Assembly (NCBI GenBank): GCA_029233965.1
Contig: JARGOP010000015.1
Location: 1-62,592, forward strand
Origin: Verrucomicrobiales bacterium
GTDB taxonomy: Bacteria > Verrucomicrobiota > Verrucomicrobiia > Verrucomicrobiales > DEV007
Length of the DNA: 62,592 bases
Reading direction: 5' to 3'
The translations under genes were made by a program, and so were the position numbers. Every line of letters begins with the position of its first letter. Position 1 is the stretch's first letter. Shown piece by piece: positions 35,600-45,379 of this stretch. The notes below the pieces were generated by a model, which saw nothing but the letters and a program-made list of their open reading frames with translations, was not told where the DNA came from and ran no database searches.

Positions 35600-36613
35600 T
35601 TAACTGAGGAGACTGGCTGAGCGAGCCATTTCTTCCTCAATATGAGGATTCACGTGATGTTTCACGGCTTCGTACGCGACCCGGATTGCATTCTTGACGG
35701 CAAGAGGTGAGCTGGAGCCGTGGCCGATGATGCAGACACCGTTGACGCCGAGGAGGGGACTTCCCCCATAGGTCTCGTAGTTTCCGCGTTCCTTCGTGGC
35801 ACGGAAGGCGTCTTTGGCGATGAGGGCACCCATCTGGCGGATCGGGTTCGCCATGAGATCCTGTTTCAGCCATTTGAACATGACTTTCGCCGTCGCTTCG
35901 CAGGATTTGAGAATCACATTCCCGACGAAGCCGTCACAGACGACGACGTCGATTTTTGATTCGAAGAGGTCATGCCCCTCCACATTGCCGATGAAATTCA
36001 AATTCGAGGCCTTGAGCAGCTCAAAGACTTCCCGGGTGAAATCCGTTCCTTTGGAATCCTCTTCGCCTACGGACATGAGGCCGACAACCGGGTTCTTCTT
36101 CCCCTGGACATGGCGCGCGTAGACGCTTCCCATGATGCCATAGCCGAGAAGATGAGAGGGCTTCCCATCGACGTTGGCACCCGCGTCGACGATGTTGCAG
36201 GGACCGTGTTCATTCGGAAGCGGTGAGGCGATCCCGGCGCGGCCGACGCCGGGAATGGTGCGGAGCTTGATCGTGGCTGCGGCAACGGCGGCACCTGTGT
36301 TTCCGGCGCTGACGACGGCGGCACACTCACCCTGCTTCACGAGATCGGTGGCGATGCTGATCGATGATTTCTTTTTCTCCCGCACGGATTTCACGGCGGA
36401 GTCTTCCATCGTGACGACCTGCTCGGCATGGATGATCTCGATCTTCCCGTGGGCGTAGGAGAGGTGGTTCAGCTGCTCCTTGATCTGTGCTTCGTCTCCG
36501 ACCAGGAAGAGTTTTTCGAGATCGCTACCAAACCCTTCCAGCGCTTGCATAGCGCCTTCCATCGTTGCGGCGGGAGCATGGTCGCCCCCCATGACATCAA
36601 GGGCAATCTTCAT
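35600..36613 (-). CDS. plsX: Phosphate acyltransferase
   Basis: This 337-residue PlsX makes acyl-phosphate from acyl-ACP for phospholipid synthesis. It opens MKIALDVMGGDHAP, the invariant PlsX start, and contains AVVSAGNTGAAVAA, LDVGANVDGKP-like VDAGANVDGKPSHL and GFVGNVILKSCE. It is soluble and acts at the inner membrane with PlsY. It lies between rpmF and fabH; an intrinsic terminator separates it from rpmF, so it may also have its own promoter. Confidence 0.97.
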   Translation of the reverse strand: MKIALDVMGGDHAPAATMEGAMQALEGFGSDLEKLFLVGDEAQIKEQLNHLSYAHGKIEIIHAEQVVTMEDSAVKSVREKKKSSISIATDLVKQGECAAVVSAGNTGAAVAAATIKLRTIPGVGRAGIASPLPNEHGPCNIVDAGANVDGKPSHLLGYGIMGSVYARHVQGKKNPVVGLMSVGEEDSKGTDFTREVFELLKASNLNFIGNVEGHDLFESKIDVVVCDGFVGNVILKSCEATAKVMFKWLKQDLMANPIRQMGALIAKDAFRATKERGNYETYGGSPLLGVNGVCIIGHGSSSPLAVKNAIRVAYEAVKHHVNPHIEEEMARSASLLS

Positions 36614-36660
36614 AGGAAAGTCAGGGCGCTATCTAGGATGAGGAGAGTGCAAGTTGCAAC

Positions 36661-36696
36661 TCTGAAAACAACAAAGTCACCTCAACCGAGGTGACT
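36661..36696 (-). terminator. Rho-independent terminator after rpmF
   Basis: A perfect 9-bp stem (36675-36683 with 36688-36696, 4-nt loop) is followed on the minus strand by a T-rich run (TTTGTTGTTTTC). It sits between rpmF and plsX, so it should limit or attenuate read-through from the ribosomal gene to plsX. Confidence 0.75.
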
Positions 36697-36727
36697 CCGT
36701 AGAAAGAAATAGAAGAGGAGGAAGCGC

Positions 36728-36910
36728 TTAGAGCTCGTCCACCGTGATGACCTGACGGCCTTTGTAGTAGCCACAGCTTGGGCAGGCAATGTGAGAAGGA
36801 GTAGCGCTGCCGCACTCGGAACACACATTGAGCTTCTGGGCACGCCAGCGCTGGCCGGAACGGCGGAGGCGCTTTTTCATTTTGGAGGTGCGACGTTTTG
36901 GAACTGCCAT
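36728..36910 (-). CDS. rpmF: 50S ribosomal protein L32
   Basis: This 60-residue L32 starts MAVPKRRTSKMKKRLRR and holds the zinc ribbon CSECGSATPSHIACPSCG (two CxxC pairs). The frame is open upstream but the standard L32 start at 36910 is clear. It is placed before plsX and fabH as in most bacteria. A DUF5069 gene replaces the usual DUF177 neighbour. Confidence 0.96.
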   Translation of the reverse strand: MAVPKRRTSKMKKRLRRSGQRWRAQKLNVCSECGSATPSHIACPSCGYYKGRQVITVDEL

Positions 36911-36982
36911 AGCTAAAGTTGGTTGGGGGGCGCATTTTGCCCCCAAAACAGGGAAAGTCAACGGGGGATTGCTCCCGAATCG

Positions 36983-37431
36983 TTAAATTCTTTCCTCTTC
37001 AATGTCATAAACGTCGAACCAGTAGTAGACGATTTTGTCTGCGGGGAGGAATTCGGGGATATATCCCTCAAGAAATTCCTGCAATTCAATGGGCATTTCG
37101 CTGATGCGCTTGTAGCGAAGATCGTTGTTCCATTGAATGATCTCACGGCTTTCGAGATGGCGGTCTTCTCAGGAAGCCATTCGGCAAAAGCCTCGTCTGA
37201 GAGGCCTTCGGCAACTTTCGCTTTGAATTCATCGGCGGTGATTCCGGTGAAGTCGAAGAGAAGATGATCAAGTGGGCAATCGAAGTGATACTCCCCGGCT
37301 GTTCCGGCAAGCACTGCGCGGCACTTGTCGAGAGTCCGGGCCGCGACAACAAACCCGCCGAGAGTGTTCCGCGGGCTTCTCGGGAAAGCCGAATTCAAAT
37401 CAGGGGTCGTGGAATCAGGGGATTGGTTCAT
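36983..37431 (-). pseudogene. DUF5069 protein, interrupted by one frameshift
   Basis: Two frames together encode a complete DUF5069 protein of about 149 residues. The first frame starts at MNQSPDSTTPDL (37431) and gives LGGFVVAARTLDKCRAVLAG and CPLDHLLFDFTGI, then AEWLPEK. The rest of the family (EIIQWNNDLRYKRISEMP through YYWFDVYDIEEERI, stop at 36983) is in a different frame. The span is one base short of a whole number of codons. The switch must lie near 37150-37172. I see no slippery heptamer, so a deletion or a sequencing error is likeliest. The family has no established function. Confidence 0.82.
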
Positions 37432-37532
37432 CGGATGGATAGGACGTTTCCGGAGGGGCGGACGTACAGATGAATCGGAAAAGGCGCGTTTGCGACGGGT
37501 GACAAAGCGCCTCGTAAGCTTCACGATAGGTC

Positions 37533-38918
37533 ATGATCCGAAATTTCATTTTTCTTTCTTTCATCAGTCTGGTCGGTTTGGCTGGTGCGGCGGACCGTCC
37601 CAATGTCGTGGTCCTGCTCGCTGATGATCTCGGTTATGAGGATATCGGGGTTTATGGAGGGCCGGTGAAAACGCCGAATCTCGACGGGCTCGCCGCGGGC
37701 GGAACGCGCTTCGCGACGTTTTACTCCGGCTGCGCCGTCTGCTCTCCATCACGAGCGGTATTGCTCACGGGCAGGCACCATATCCGAACCGGAGTCTACA
37801 GCTGGATTTTTGATGAAACGCAGGAATCCCATCTCCGAGAGCAGGAGACGACTCTGGCTGAAATTTTGAAAAGCGAAGGCTATGCCACCGCCCACGTCGG
37901 AAAATGGCATCTTGGTCTTCCTACAGAAAAGATCGACAAGCCGACCCCGGACAAGCACGGGTTTGATCACTGGTTTGCGACAGGCAACAATGCCTCGCCG
38001 AGTCATGAAAACCCGGACAATTTCGTGCGCAACGGGGAGCCGGTTGGCGAAATCGAGGGATATTCCTGTCAGATCGTGGTCGACGAGGCGCTCCGTTGGC
38101 TTGATTCCCGGGAAGACAAGGAGGCGCCGTTTTTTCTCAACGTCTGGTTTCATGAGCCTCACGCGCCGATCGCGGCTCCGGATGAGATCGTGAAGACCTA
38201 CGGGGAAGTGCCCGGGAAGAAGGGGCAGGGGAAATCGGCCGCAGTTTACTCCGGAACGATCGACAACACCGACTGCGCCATCGGAAGGCTGGTCGCAAAA
38301 TTGAAAGAGATCGCCCCGGCGGAGGATACCCTCATTATTTATGCATCGGACAACGGGAGCTACCGTGACGACCGGACCGGTGGTCTCCGTGGGCGCAAGG
38401 GAATGAACTGGGAAGGTGGCATCAGAGTCCCCGGTATCTTTTCCTGGCCGGGGAAAGTGAAGTCGGGAGTGGTGGCGACTGAGCCGGCCGGTCTCGTCGA
38501 TGTTCTTCCGACGGTCTGCGGACTGCTTGATCTTGAGAGACCGGAGGGTGTTCATCTCGATGGCAGCGATATTTCTCCTGTTCTCACCGGGAATGCCGGT
38601 GATTTTTCCCGTGAGCAGCCACTCTTCTGGCACCTGCAGAAAGCGCGTCCTATTGTCGCGATGAGAGCGGGGGACTACTCGCTCGTCGCTGATCCTGATT
38701 TCGAGCTGTCTGAGAGCAATATGTTCGATGAAAGTTGGATCCCCGCGATCAAAGGCGGAAATTACACCAACTATCAATTGTTCGATCTAAAGTCGGATCC
38801 GAATCAAACGATCGATCTCTCGGCGGAGAATCCTGAACTTCTCAAAAAGCTGAAAAAGCAGCTCCTTGAAATCAATGCCAGCGTCATGGCCGACGGTGCG
38901 GATTGGCATCTCGACTAA
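37533..38918 (+). CDS. Secreted sulfatase
   Basis: This 461-residue type I sulfatase has a signal peptide (about 1-19). The formylglycine motif CSPSR is at 70-74 within AVCSPSRAVLLTGRH. Metal-binding Asp-Asp (ADDLGYEDIG, 30-39), the HVGKWHLG segment and the ASDNG motif are all intact. It would remove sulfate esters from polysaccharides or small molecules after maturation by a formylglycine-generating enzyme, which is not in this window. It diverges from the DUF5069 gene. Confidence 0.94.
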   Translation: MIRNFIFLSFISLVGLAGAADRPNVVVLLADDLGYEDIGVYGGPVKTPNLDGLAAGGTRFATFYSGCAVCSPSRAVLLTGRHHIRTGVYSWIFDETQESHLREQETTLAEILKSEGYATAHVGKWHLGLPTEKIDKPTPDKHGFDHWFATGNNASPSHENPDNFVRNGEPVGEIEGYSCQIVVDEALRWLDSREDKEAPFFLNVWFHEPHAPIAAPDEIVKTYGEVPGKKGQGKSAAVYSGTIDNTDCAIGRLVAKLKEIAPAEDTLIIYASDNGSYRDDRTGGLRGRKGMNWEGGIRVPGIFSWPGKVKSGVVATEPAGLVDVLPTVCGLLDLERPEGVHLDGSDISPVLTGNAGDFSREQPLFWHLQKARPIVAMRAGDYSLVADPDFELSESNMFDESWIPAIKGGNYTNYQLFDLKSDPNQTIDLSAENPELLKKLKKQLLEINASVMADGADWHLD

Positions 38919-38996
38919 CGTGATGCCGGATCAGGCACAGGAATTGCCGTTGTTGAAAAGCGGGGAGGGTGGTGGCTAAGTGCGCGCTCCTATCCT

Positions 38997-41900
38997 ATGA
39001 GACGACTGACCTTTTACGCTGCCTGCTTCCTCGCCATTTCCTCCGTTTGTGCGGATTCCATTCCGGATGATCTGAAGCTCACGACCTTCGCCGGACCTGA
39101 GCTGACGCCGAGTCCCGCCTGTCTCTGCACCTCAGCCGACGGAACCGTCTACGCGGGAATCGATCTCAACGGTTCGCTGGGCAAGGGACCGGGGAGGGGG
39201 CGCATCGTTCGTCTCGTTGATACGGACAAGGACGGGGTTGCTGATGAGCACACCGTTTACGCTGAGATCGACAACCCGCGAGGGCTCATTGCGATCGGGA
39301 CAAAGCTTTACGTGCTCCACACTGCCTACGACAGCGAAGGCGCATCGACGGGGATGGATTTGGTCGTGCTTACCGATGCGGACGGAGACGGCGTTGCCGA
39401 TGGACCTGCGGAGAAACTGATCGAACACATTTGTTCCGCGACCGCGATCAACAGCCGGGGGACAGATCATTCGACAAACGGCATTCAGATGGGAATCGAC
39501 GGTTGGATCTACATCGCGATTGGCGACTTCGGATTCGCTGATGCGATCGGGAAGGATGGAACCAAACTGACCCTGCTGGGAGGTGGGATTGTCAGGGTTC
39601 GTCCCGACGGCAGTTCGATGGAGCTCTACACCAGCGGGATGCGCAATATCTACGATGTCGCGATTGACCCGTTCCTGAACATCTTTACCCGCGGCAACAC
39701 CAATGACGGGGGCGGATGGAACGTTCGTTTCACGCATCATATCCAGAGCGGGGAATATGGGTATCCGCGGCTCTTCGTGAATTTCGCGGAAGAAATTATT
39801 CCGGCGCTGGAAGATCTCGGAGGTGGTTCGGGAGTGGGGGCTCTCTTTCTCGACGAGCCGACCTGGCCGGCGCACTACAACAAGCAACCGCTCATGGCTG
39901 ACTGGGGAAGAAAGGCGGTCTACCTTCATCGACTGGAAGAGGACGGGGCATCGTTTACGCAAACGCAGGAAGAGTTTGTTCAGATCTCGCAGGTGTCGGA
40001 CCTCGATATCGATCCCTCCGGGCAGCTTTTTCTGAGCGCCTGGGATGGAGCCGGTTTCAAGGGCGATGAGACTAAGGGGTATCTTGTGAGAGTGGTGCCT
40101 CAGGATTGGAAGTATGAGCCTGCCCCTGATTTTCAGGCGGCCGATCTGGAAACTCTCGCTGCGCTGGTCGGCTCTGCCAGCGACAAGACCCGTCTCTATG
40201 CCCAGCAGGAGCTCATTTCGAGAAAGGATGCGGCCACGATGATTCCGTCGCTCGTCCGGATTTTCGAGAACGAATCCATGAGTCTCGAAGCGAGGGTAGC
40301 CGCTTTCTACACCTTTGCTCAAATCGAAACAGCCCCTGCCGTAATCCTTGCGAAGGGGACAGGAGATCTTCGCGAGTTCGCGCTGCGCGCCGCGACGGAT
40401 CGTCTCGAACGCCTCAAGGAAAATGACCTGCCCGTGGCACCCTTTGTGAAAGTTCTCCACGAAGGAACTCCCCGCGAAAAGGCGGCGGCAGCGGTTGCAC
40501 TGGGACGTCTCGGCAAGCCCGAGGCAGCGGAAGTTCTCCTCGCGGTGAACTACGAGAAGCCGGCCCGGGAAACACGAGCCGTTTCCACTCAACTCGACAC
40601 ACTCAAGGGGAACCGGAAAACCAGGGCAAAACTGCAGGTCGAGCCGGGTGAGAAGATCTATCTGAATCTTTCGGAGACCAACCCGGTGGAAAAGGCCTCC
40701 CACCTTGCCCTGCTCGACGCTGCCTTCGCTCTCGCCGATGGTTCGCCGGTCCCTCTCGCATCGCTCAAGCCGGTCGGGGGTGAGGTTTTTGTGAACCAAA
40801 ATCCGAACGGTTCTGCGCCTTCGAAGAAGCTGAAGAAGGGCGTCAGTTCCATCGTTACGATGAAAGCTCCGGGCACCATTGTCTACGAGGTTCCCGCCAA
40901 CGCCGTTCATTTCGAAACCGGCGCGACTCAGGCCGATTCGAATCCCGGGGATGGCTCCATCGATTTCTTCGTTTCGACCGTCTCACCGGACGAAGCCGGT
41001 GCCGGTGTCTCTGCAACGCCCCGCCATGCGACACCGAATGCGGAGGTCGTTCTTCCGCATCTCGCGGTTCGATCACTGGTCCGCCTCGGGAACGTGGAGG
41101 CCTGCCTCAATGCCGTGGGAACGTCGAGCCGGGATCTGGCCCTGTGGGCACTGTCCTATCTCCATTCTGAGAAGGCGGTTGACGGTCTCCTCGGGAAACT
41201 CAAGGAGGCTGAGGGTGAGGGTGAGGCGCGTGAGGCGATTTTGACCACCCTGGCGAGACTCTATCAGGAGGAAGCCCCCTATGATGGAAGCTGGTGGTGG
41301 ACGACCCGACCTGACACCCGTGGTCCCTACTACAAACCGGTGACGTGGACCGCCTCCCCGAAGATTGCGGAAGCTTTCCGTCAGGAACTGGAAGGAGCGG
41401 ATGAAGTGACTGCAACGGTTCTGGCTTCGTTGAATGACCGCATGCGAATGGGGATTGAGGATCTTGGAACATTGATTGTGGAAGACACCGTGGAAGCGAT
41501 GCCGACGGTTGACCTTGTCAAGATTCAGGCGCAGAAAGGCGCCGTGGGATCAACCCCGATCGAGGACGTCATCCTTTCGCTGGATAAGATTCAAGGCAAT
41601 GCCGACAGGGGGGAGAAGCTTTTCACACAACAGGGCTGTATCGCCTGCCATGCGCTGACGAATACCGGTCCGGTCCTCGGGCCCTACATGGGACAGATCG
41701 GCTCGATCATGAACCGCGAGCAGATTGCGACTGCGATTCTCCGTCCTAACGATACCATTTCCCAGGGCTTTCAGACCGCCGAGGTGAAGATGAAAGATGG
41801 CTCCGTCCACATCGGCTTTGTCACGGAAAGCGATGTCAATAAGATGGTCCTTCGTGACATGGCAGGTCAGGTTAAGACGCTGAAAGTGGCTGATGTCGAA

Positions 41901-42008
41901 CACGAGGAGCATCTCCCGACTTCGATGATGCCCCCCGGACTGGCGAACGCACTCTCGCTGGAGGAATTCGCCGACCTCGTGACCTTCCTTGCCGCGAAGA
42001 AAGGCTGA
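38997..42008 (+). CDS. PVC-type CxxCH membrane-bound dehydrogenase
   Basis: This 1003-residue secreted protein has a signal peptide (1-19) and an N-terminal beta-propeller dehydrogenase-like domain (about 25-370, for example TDADGDGVADG and IAIGDFGFADAIG). Helical HEAT-like repeats follow (about 380-500). A further beta-rich region comes next, and a C-terminal cytochrome c domain with CIACH at 881-885 and Met ligand candidates (TSMMPPG). The family is expanded in Planctomycetes and Verrucomicrobia and is presumed to oxidise sugars at the cell surface. It follows a sulfatase by 78 bases on the same strand. Substrate unknown. Confidence 0.92.
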   Translation: MRRLTFYAACFLAISSVCADSIPDDLKLTTFAGPELTPSPACLCTSADGTVYAGIDLNGSLGKGPGRGRIVRLVDTDKDGVADEHTVYAEIDNPRGLIAIGTKLYVLHTAYDSEGASTGMDLVVLTDADGDGVADGPAEKLIEHICSATAINSRGTDHSTNGIQMGIDGWIYIAIGDFGFADAIGKDGTKLTLLGGGIVRVRPDGSSMELYTSGMRNIYDVAIDPFLNIFTRGNTNDGGGWNVRFTHHIQSGEYGYPRLFVNFAEEIIPALEDLGGGSGVGALFLDEPTWPAHYNKQPLMADWGRKAVYLHRLEEDGASFTQTQEEFVQISQVSDLDIDPSGQLFLSAWDGAGFKGDETKGYLVRVVPQDWKYEPAPDFQAADLETLAALVGSASDKTRLYAQQELISRKDAATMIPSLVRIFENESMSLEARVAAFYTFAQIETAPAVILAKGTGDLREFALRAATDRLERLKENDLPVAPFVKVLHEGTPREKAAAAVALGRLGKPEAAEVLLAVNYEKPARETRAVSTQLDTLKGNRKTRAKLQVEPGEKIYLNLSETNPVEKASHLALLDAAFALADGSPVPLASLKPVGGEVFVNQNPNGSAPSKKLKKGVSSIVTMKAPGTIVYEVPANAVHFETGATQADSNPGDGSIDFFVSTVSPDEAGAGVSATPRHATPNAEVVLPHLAVRSLVRLGNVEACLNAVGTSSRDLALWALSYLHSEKAVDGLLGKLKEAEGEGEAREAILTTLARLYQEEAPYDGSWWWTTRPDTRGPYYKPVTWTASPKIAEAFRQELEGADEVTATVLASLNDRMRMGIEDLGTLIVEDTVEAMPTVDLVKIQAQKGAVGSTPIEDVILSLDKIQGNADRGEKLFTQQGCIACHALTNTGPVLGPYMGQIGSIMNREQIATAILRPNDTISQGFQTAEVKMKDGSVHIGFVTESDVNKMVLRDMAGQVKTLKVADVEHEEHLPTSMMPPGLANALSLEEFADLVTFLAAKKG

Positions 42009-42028
42009 GTTGGTGCGGCGCCCCGGAA

Positions 42029-43576
42029 TCAGGCTTTCTTTTTTCCGGGGGCGGGCACTGGCTTGATCATTTCGACCGGCACGTCGTTTTCCAACTTCGG
42101 TCCCGGGGTGGTGCGGCCCTGATCGATCATTGACTGGAGGGCTGCGGTCATTTTTTTGACCCGGTCAGGATGCTTTTCGGCGAGGTTCGTCTGCTCTCCG
42201 GGATCGCTCGCGAGATCAAACAGCTGCACGGGTGGCAGGCCGGACAGATCGGAGCGACCGGGACGGGGCTCACTCCAGCCGCCGGAGCCGGGGCAGAGGG
42301 CCAGTTTCCAGTTCCCGTCACGAACCGCAAAGCTGCCGTTGATCGATTGAGTGATCACCGCGTCACGCGTCGGTTCCGCAGTGGCGTCCTTAAGGAGGGA
42401 AAGGAATGAGACGCTGTCTTCTCCCTGGGTTTCCGGAACTTCCACTCCGGTGATTTCCGCAGCGGTGGCAAGAAGATCGATCTGGCTGATGAGCGCGTTC
42501 GACTGTGAACCGGCGGTTACCACTTTCGGCCAGCGGGCGACAAAGGGGACGCGATGCCCGCCTTCGTAGATGTCGGCTTTGTGACCGCGATAGATATAGC
42601 TCGCCTTGTGCCCGGCCGCCTCGAGTTCGGCAAAGTTGGCCTGCGGGGAACAGCCATTGTCGGTCGTGAAGATGATGAGGGTGTTCTCCGCAATTCCGCC
42701 TTCATCAAGGGCGGCGAGGACCTGCCCGACGCAATGATCCACCTGCATCGTGAAGTCTGCATAAATGTTGACCCCGCTTTTTCCGATCCACTCTTCCGGG
42801 GGAACAATCGGAGTGTGGGGGGCATTGAGCGGAAAGTAGATGAAAAAGGGATTTCCCTCCTTCGCCGCGGCAGCACGCTCCTGAATGATCGCCACGGTTT
42901 TGGCGGTGATGTCAGGCAAAACATCAACCGCTTCAAAATCCGCTCCCGCCGGACCGGGGCGGTGGAAGGCCTTTTCGACGGTGGCTTCCTGCGTCGCTAC
43001 TCTGTCCTGAATGTAGACGTAGGGAGGCATGTCCAATGAGGCGCTGATTCCGAAGAAGGTATCGAATCCCACATCGACGGGGCCGTTTTGAATCGGCGCC
43101 TTGTAATCGACTTCCCAACCTCCTTTGAAGCCTCCCGAAAAGTCGCCTTCGTCGTCGGCGATGCTGCCGTCCTTCATCTGCCAGTCGAATCCGAGGTGCC
43201 ATTTTCCAACACAGGCCGTGTAGTAACCTTTGTCTTTCAGCAGTCCGGCGATGGTGAGCCGGTCCGGAGCGATGAGCGGGGGGGAGAATCCTCCGAGGAC
43301 GCCCTTTTGGAGATGGGTGCGCCAGTGGTATCTTCCGGTGAGCAGGGAATAGCGCGTCGGTGTGCAGACGGAGGATGAGGTGTGGGCATCCGAAAAGATC
43401 ATTCCCTCTTTCGCGATCCGATCGATATGCGGTGTCGGAATCTTCGACCCGGGGTTCAACGCGGAGACATCACCAAAGCCCTGATCATCTGCCAGGATAA
43501 TAATAATATTAGGCTGGTCGGCAGAGGCAAGGGCGACGGAAAAAGCGAACGCGAGAGTGAGTAGAAACGACTTCAT
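42029..43576 (-). CDS. Secreted arylsulfatase
   Basis: This 515-residue type I sulfatase has a signal peptide (1-19) and formylglycine motif CTPTR (71-75) within SSVCTPTRYSLLTGRYH. Metal ligands LADDQGFGD, CVGKWHLGFD and FTTDNGC are present. It converges with the large CxxCH protein; their stops are 21 bases apart and a CCCCGGAA/TTCCGGGG hairpin spans its 3' end. Clustering with another sulfatase suggests sulfated-polysaccharide use. Confidence 0.94.
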   Translation of the reverse strand: MKSFLLTLAFAFSVALASADQPNIIIILADDQGFGDVSALNPGSKIPTPHIDRIAKEGMIFSDAHTSSSVCTPTRYSLLTGRYHWRTHLQKGVLGGFSPPLIAPDRLTIAGLLKDKGYYTACVGKWHLGFDWQMKDGSIADDEGDFSGGFKGGWEVDYKAPIQNGPVDVGFDTFFGISASLDMPPYVYIQDRVATQEATVEKAFHRPGPAGADFEAVDVLPDITAKTVAIIQERAAAAKEGNPFFIYFPLNAPHTPIVPPEEWIGKSGVNIYADFTMQVDHCVGQVLAALDEGGIAENTLIIFTTDNGCSPQANFAELEAAGHKASYIYRGHKADIYEGGHRVPFVARWPKVVTAGSQSNALISQIDLLATAAEITGVEVPETQGEDSVSFLSLLKDATAEPTRDAVITQSINGSFAVRDGNWKLALCPGSGGWSEPRPGRSDLSGLPPVQLFDLASDPGEQTNLAEKHPDRVKKMTAALQSMIDQGRTTPGPKLENDVPVEMIKPVPAPGKKKA

Positions 43577-43636
43577 GATTGAGTCGGAGAGGGTAGCGAG
43601 TCGGTCCGGGTTCGTCGAGAACGCAAACGAGGCGGA

Positions 43637-43972
43637 TTAGCGTTTTCCGGTTCTTGCGGATCGGAGAATCGTCTGAACCGTCTTTTCACCAAAGCCGGGG
43701 AGGAGGATGAGTTCGTCGAGTTTTTTCAGCGGCCGGTATTTCTGAATCGTTGCGGCGCGGGCTGGCCCGATTCCCGGAATCCGCGCGAGGTTTTTCAGGT
43801 CAGCGGTGTTGAGCTTGCTGAGGAGGTTTTTCGGTCTTTCAGGAGTTGATTCCTTTTTTGCAACAGCCGCTTTCCCGGATGTTTGTGCCCCTTCTGATGC
43901 GGGGGAATTTGTCTGAAAGAGGACGCAGGAAAGTGAGAGTAGCAAGCTGACTGAAATGGTTCGAATTGTCAT
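43637..43972 (-). CDS. ComEA-like helix-hairpin-helix protein
   Basis: This 111-residue protein has a signal peptide (about 1-25), a short Ala/Lys/Glu linker and two helix-hairpin-helix motifs. These are LSKLNTADLKNLARIPGIGP and LDELILLPGFGEKTVQTIL. The arrangement is that of ComEA, the periplasmic DNA receptor for natural transformation, although some secreted HhH proteins have other roles. No other competence gene is in the window. Confidence 0.85.
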   Translation of the reverse strand: MTIRTISVSLLLSLSCVLFQTNSPASEGAQTSGKAAVAKKESTPERPKNLLSKLNTADLKNLARIPGIGPARAATIQKYRPLKKLDELILLPGFGEKTVQTILRSARTGKR

Positions 43973-44088
43973 TTTGAACAGTTTTACCGGTTTGAGTGGT
44001 GCGCTGCAATGGGGAAGTGTTCAAAAAAACAATATTTTCCTGTTGGATTCGGACTTTCTCAGTGGCCCTCGTTCCGTAGAGTATCGCC

Positions 44089-45354
44089 ATGTCAGACGAT
44101 TCCTCCTCCACGTTGCCTGTTCGTCCCCGTCTTCTCGATTTCTGGAAAGAAGGGGATGTCTGGTTTCTTGACTGGATTCGCCGCGACCGGCCATGGGGGG
44201 ATGAGAAACTCCTCGAAGAGGTCCCCGAAGGTGCCGGCGGAAGTTACGGTGTGAAGGTCGGAGAATACGTGAAGCTGGACGGACAGAGCTATGAACCCGG
44301 GCAGGTCGTCGTCGTGGAAACGAGGGAGGAACTTCGCCAACTCGTCGGAGGAATGAGCAAGGTGGAAGGCCTCATTTTTCCCTGGTTTGATCGTATCGTG
44401 ACGCCGGGCCTCTGGTTGCCGCATCTGAACAAGATCGATTTTGCCCGCTACCGCGAGGAGAATGGAAAGCGTTTTGGAAAGGCCCTTGCGATTACGCTTG
44501 GGCTTGCCGCGCTGGGATTCTACCAGCCTCAATTTTTGATGCTCGCTCTTCTCGGAGCGGTTTTCTTCGGTCTGTTTCCACTCGTCGATTCAGGGATGGC
44601 CTGGCTGCGTCGGGTGGATCGCCTGAGCGTTTCTGATTTGAATTCACAATTGGTGAACAACGAGTTGTTTCAGATCTGGATAGCGGAGCGGCCGACCGGA
44701 TTGCTGAAAATTGCGGTCGGGATTCTCGTGGTTGTTTTTGCGGGGCAGTTTTACGTGGACTCTTCCGGAGGGAACTCTTCATTGCAGGGAGCGGCACTCG
44801 TGAGGGATTCCGTGTTGAACGGTGGCGAGTGGTGGCGTCTCGTCACGACCGGACTGATGCACGGCAGCATTCCCCATATTCTGTTTAACGGCATGGCGCT
44901 CTTCAGTCTCGGGCGGGTCATTGTCGCGCTGGTGAGTCCGTCGCTTCTCGGGATCGTTTTTCTTCTCACCGTGATCACCGGATCTCTCGCCAGCCTTGCT
45001 TTGGGGAATGCCCCGGTTTCGGTCGGGGCGTCCGGAGGCATTCTCGGTCTCCTCGGTTTCCTTCTCGTTGTGACTCACAAGTTTAAACGACCGCTCCCCG
45101 GTTATCTGCAGGCCAGCCTGATCCAATCCACCATCGTCGTCGCGATCTTCGGCCTTCTCGGCGCCAGGTTTATCGACAATGCGGCTCACGCCGGCGGGCT
45201 GATCGGAGGAGTCATTCTTGGAATGATCTGTTTTCCCTGGATGAGATTGGCCCCTCCAAAGACGCGTCCAATCGTCTTGTTTCTAGGCTGGGTATCGGTT
45301 GCCGTGCTTTTGGCCGGTGTCGTGAAGATTGCGATCGAAATCCGGCCGTCCTGA
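44089..45354 (+). CDS. Rhomboid intramembrane serine protease
   Basis: This 421-residue protein has a long cytoplasmic N-terminal part (about 1-130). A helical hairpin follows, then a six-helix rhomboid domain (about 205-410). The catalytic dyad is Ser315 (SVGASGGILG) and His367 (NAAHAGGLIGG), with Asn267 in HGSIPHILFNGMAL forming the oxyanion site. It cleaves transmembrane proteins within the membrane. The extended N-terminus is not usual in small bacterial rhomboids. It diverges from the ComEA-like gene. Confidence 0.93.
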   Translation: MSDDSSSTLPVRPRLLDFWKEGDVWFLDWIRRDRPWGDEKLLEEVPEGAGGSYGVKVGEYVKLDGQSYEPGQVVVVETREELRQLVGGMSKVEGLIFPWFDRIVTPGLWLPHLNKIDFARYREENGKRFGKALAITLGLAALGFYQPQFLMLALLGAVFFGLFPLVDSGMAWLRRVDRLSVSDLNSQLVNNELFQIWIAERPTGLLKIAVGILVVVFAGQFYVDSSGGNSSLQGAALVRDSVLNGGEWWRLVTTGLMHGSIPHILFNGMALFSLGRVIVALVSPSLLGIVFLLTVITGSLASLALGNAPVSVGASGGILGLLGFLLVVTHKFKRPLPGYLQASLIQSTIVVAIFGLLGARFIDNAAHAGGLIGGVILGMICFPWMRLAPPKTRPIVLFLGWVSVAVLLAGVVKIAIEIRPS

Positions 45355-45379
45355 TTTGATTTCAAGTCCAGCCGCTGAA

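Noticed and set aside
37131-37190. Programmed -1 frameshift in the DUF5069 gene
   Set aside because: No slippery heptamer or downstream stimulatory hairpin was seen at the frame change; a deletion or sequencing error is simpler.
39132-40910. 592-residue antisense frame inside the CxxCH protein gene
   Set aside because: Arginine-rich shadow of a strongly conserved gene on the plus strand; no family motif.
42021-42050. CCCCGGAA/TTCCGGGG hairpin as an intrinsic terminator
   Set aside because: The T-run lies in its loop rather than after the stem, and it overlaps the sulfatase 3' coding end; termination is uncertain.
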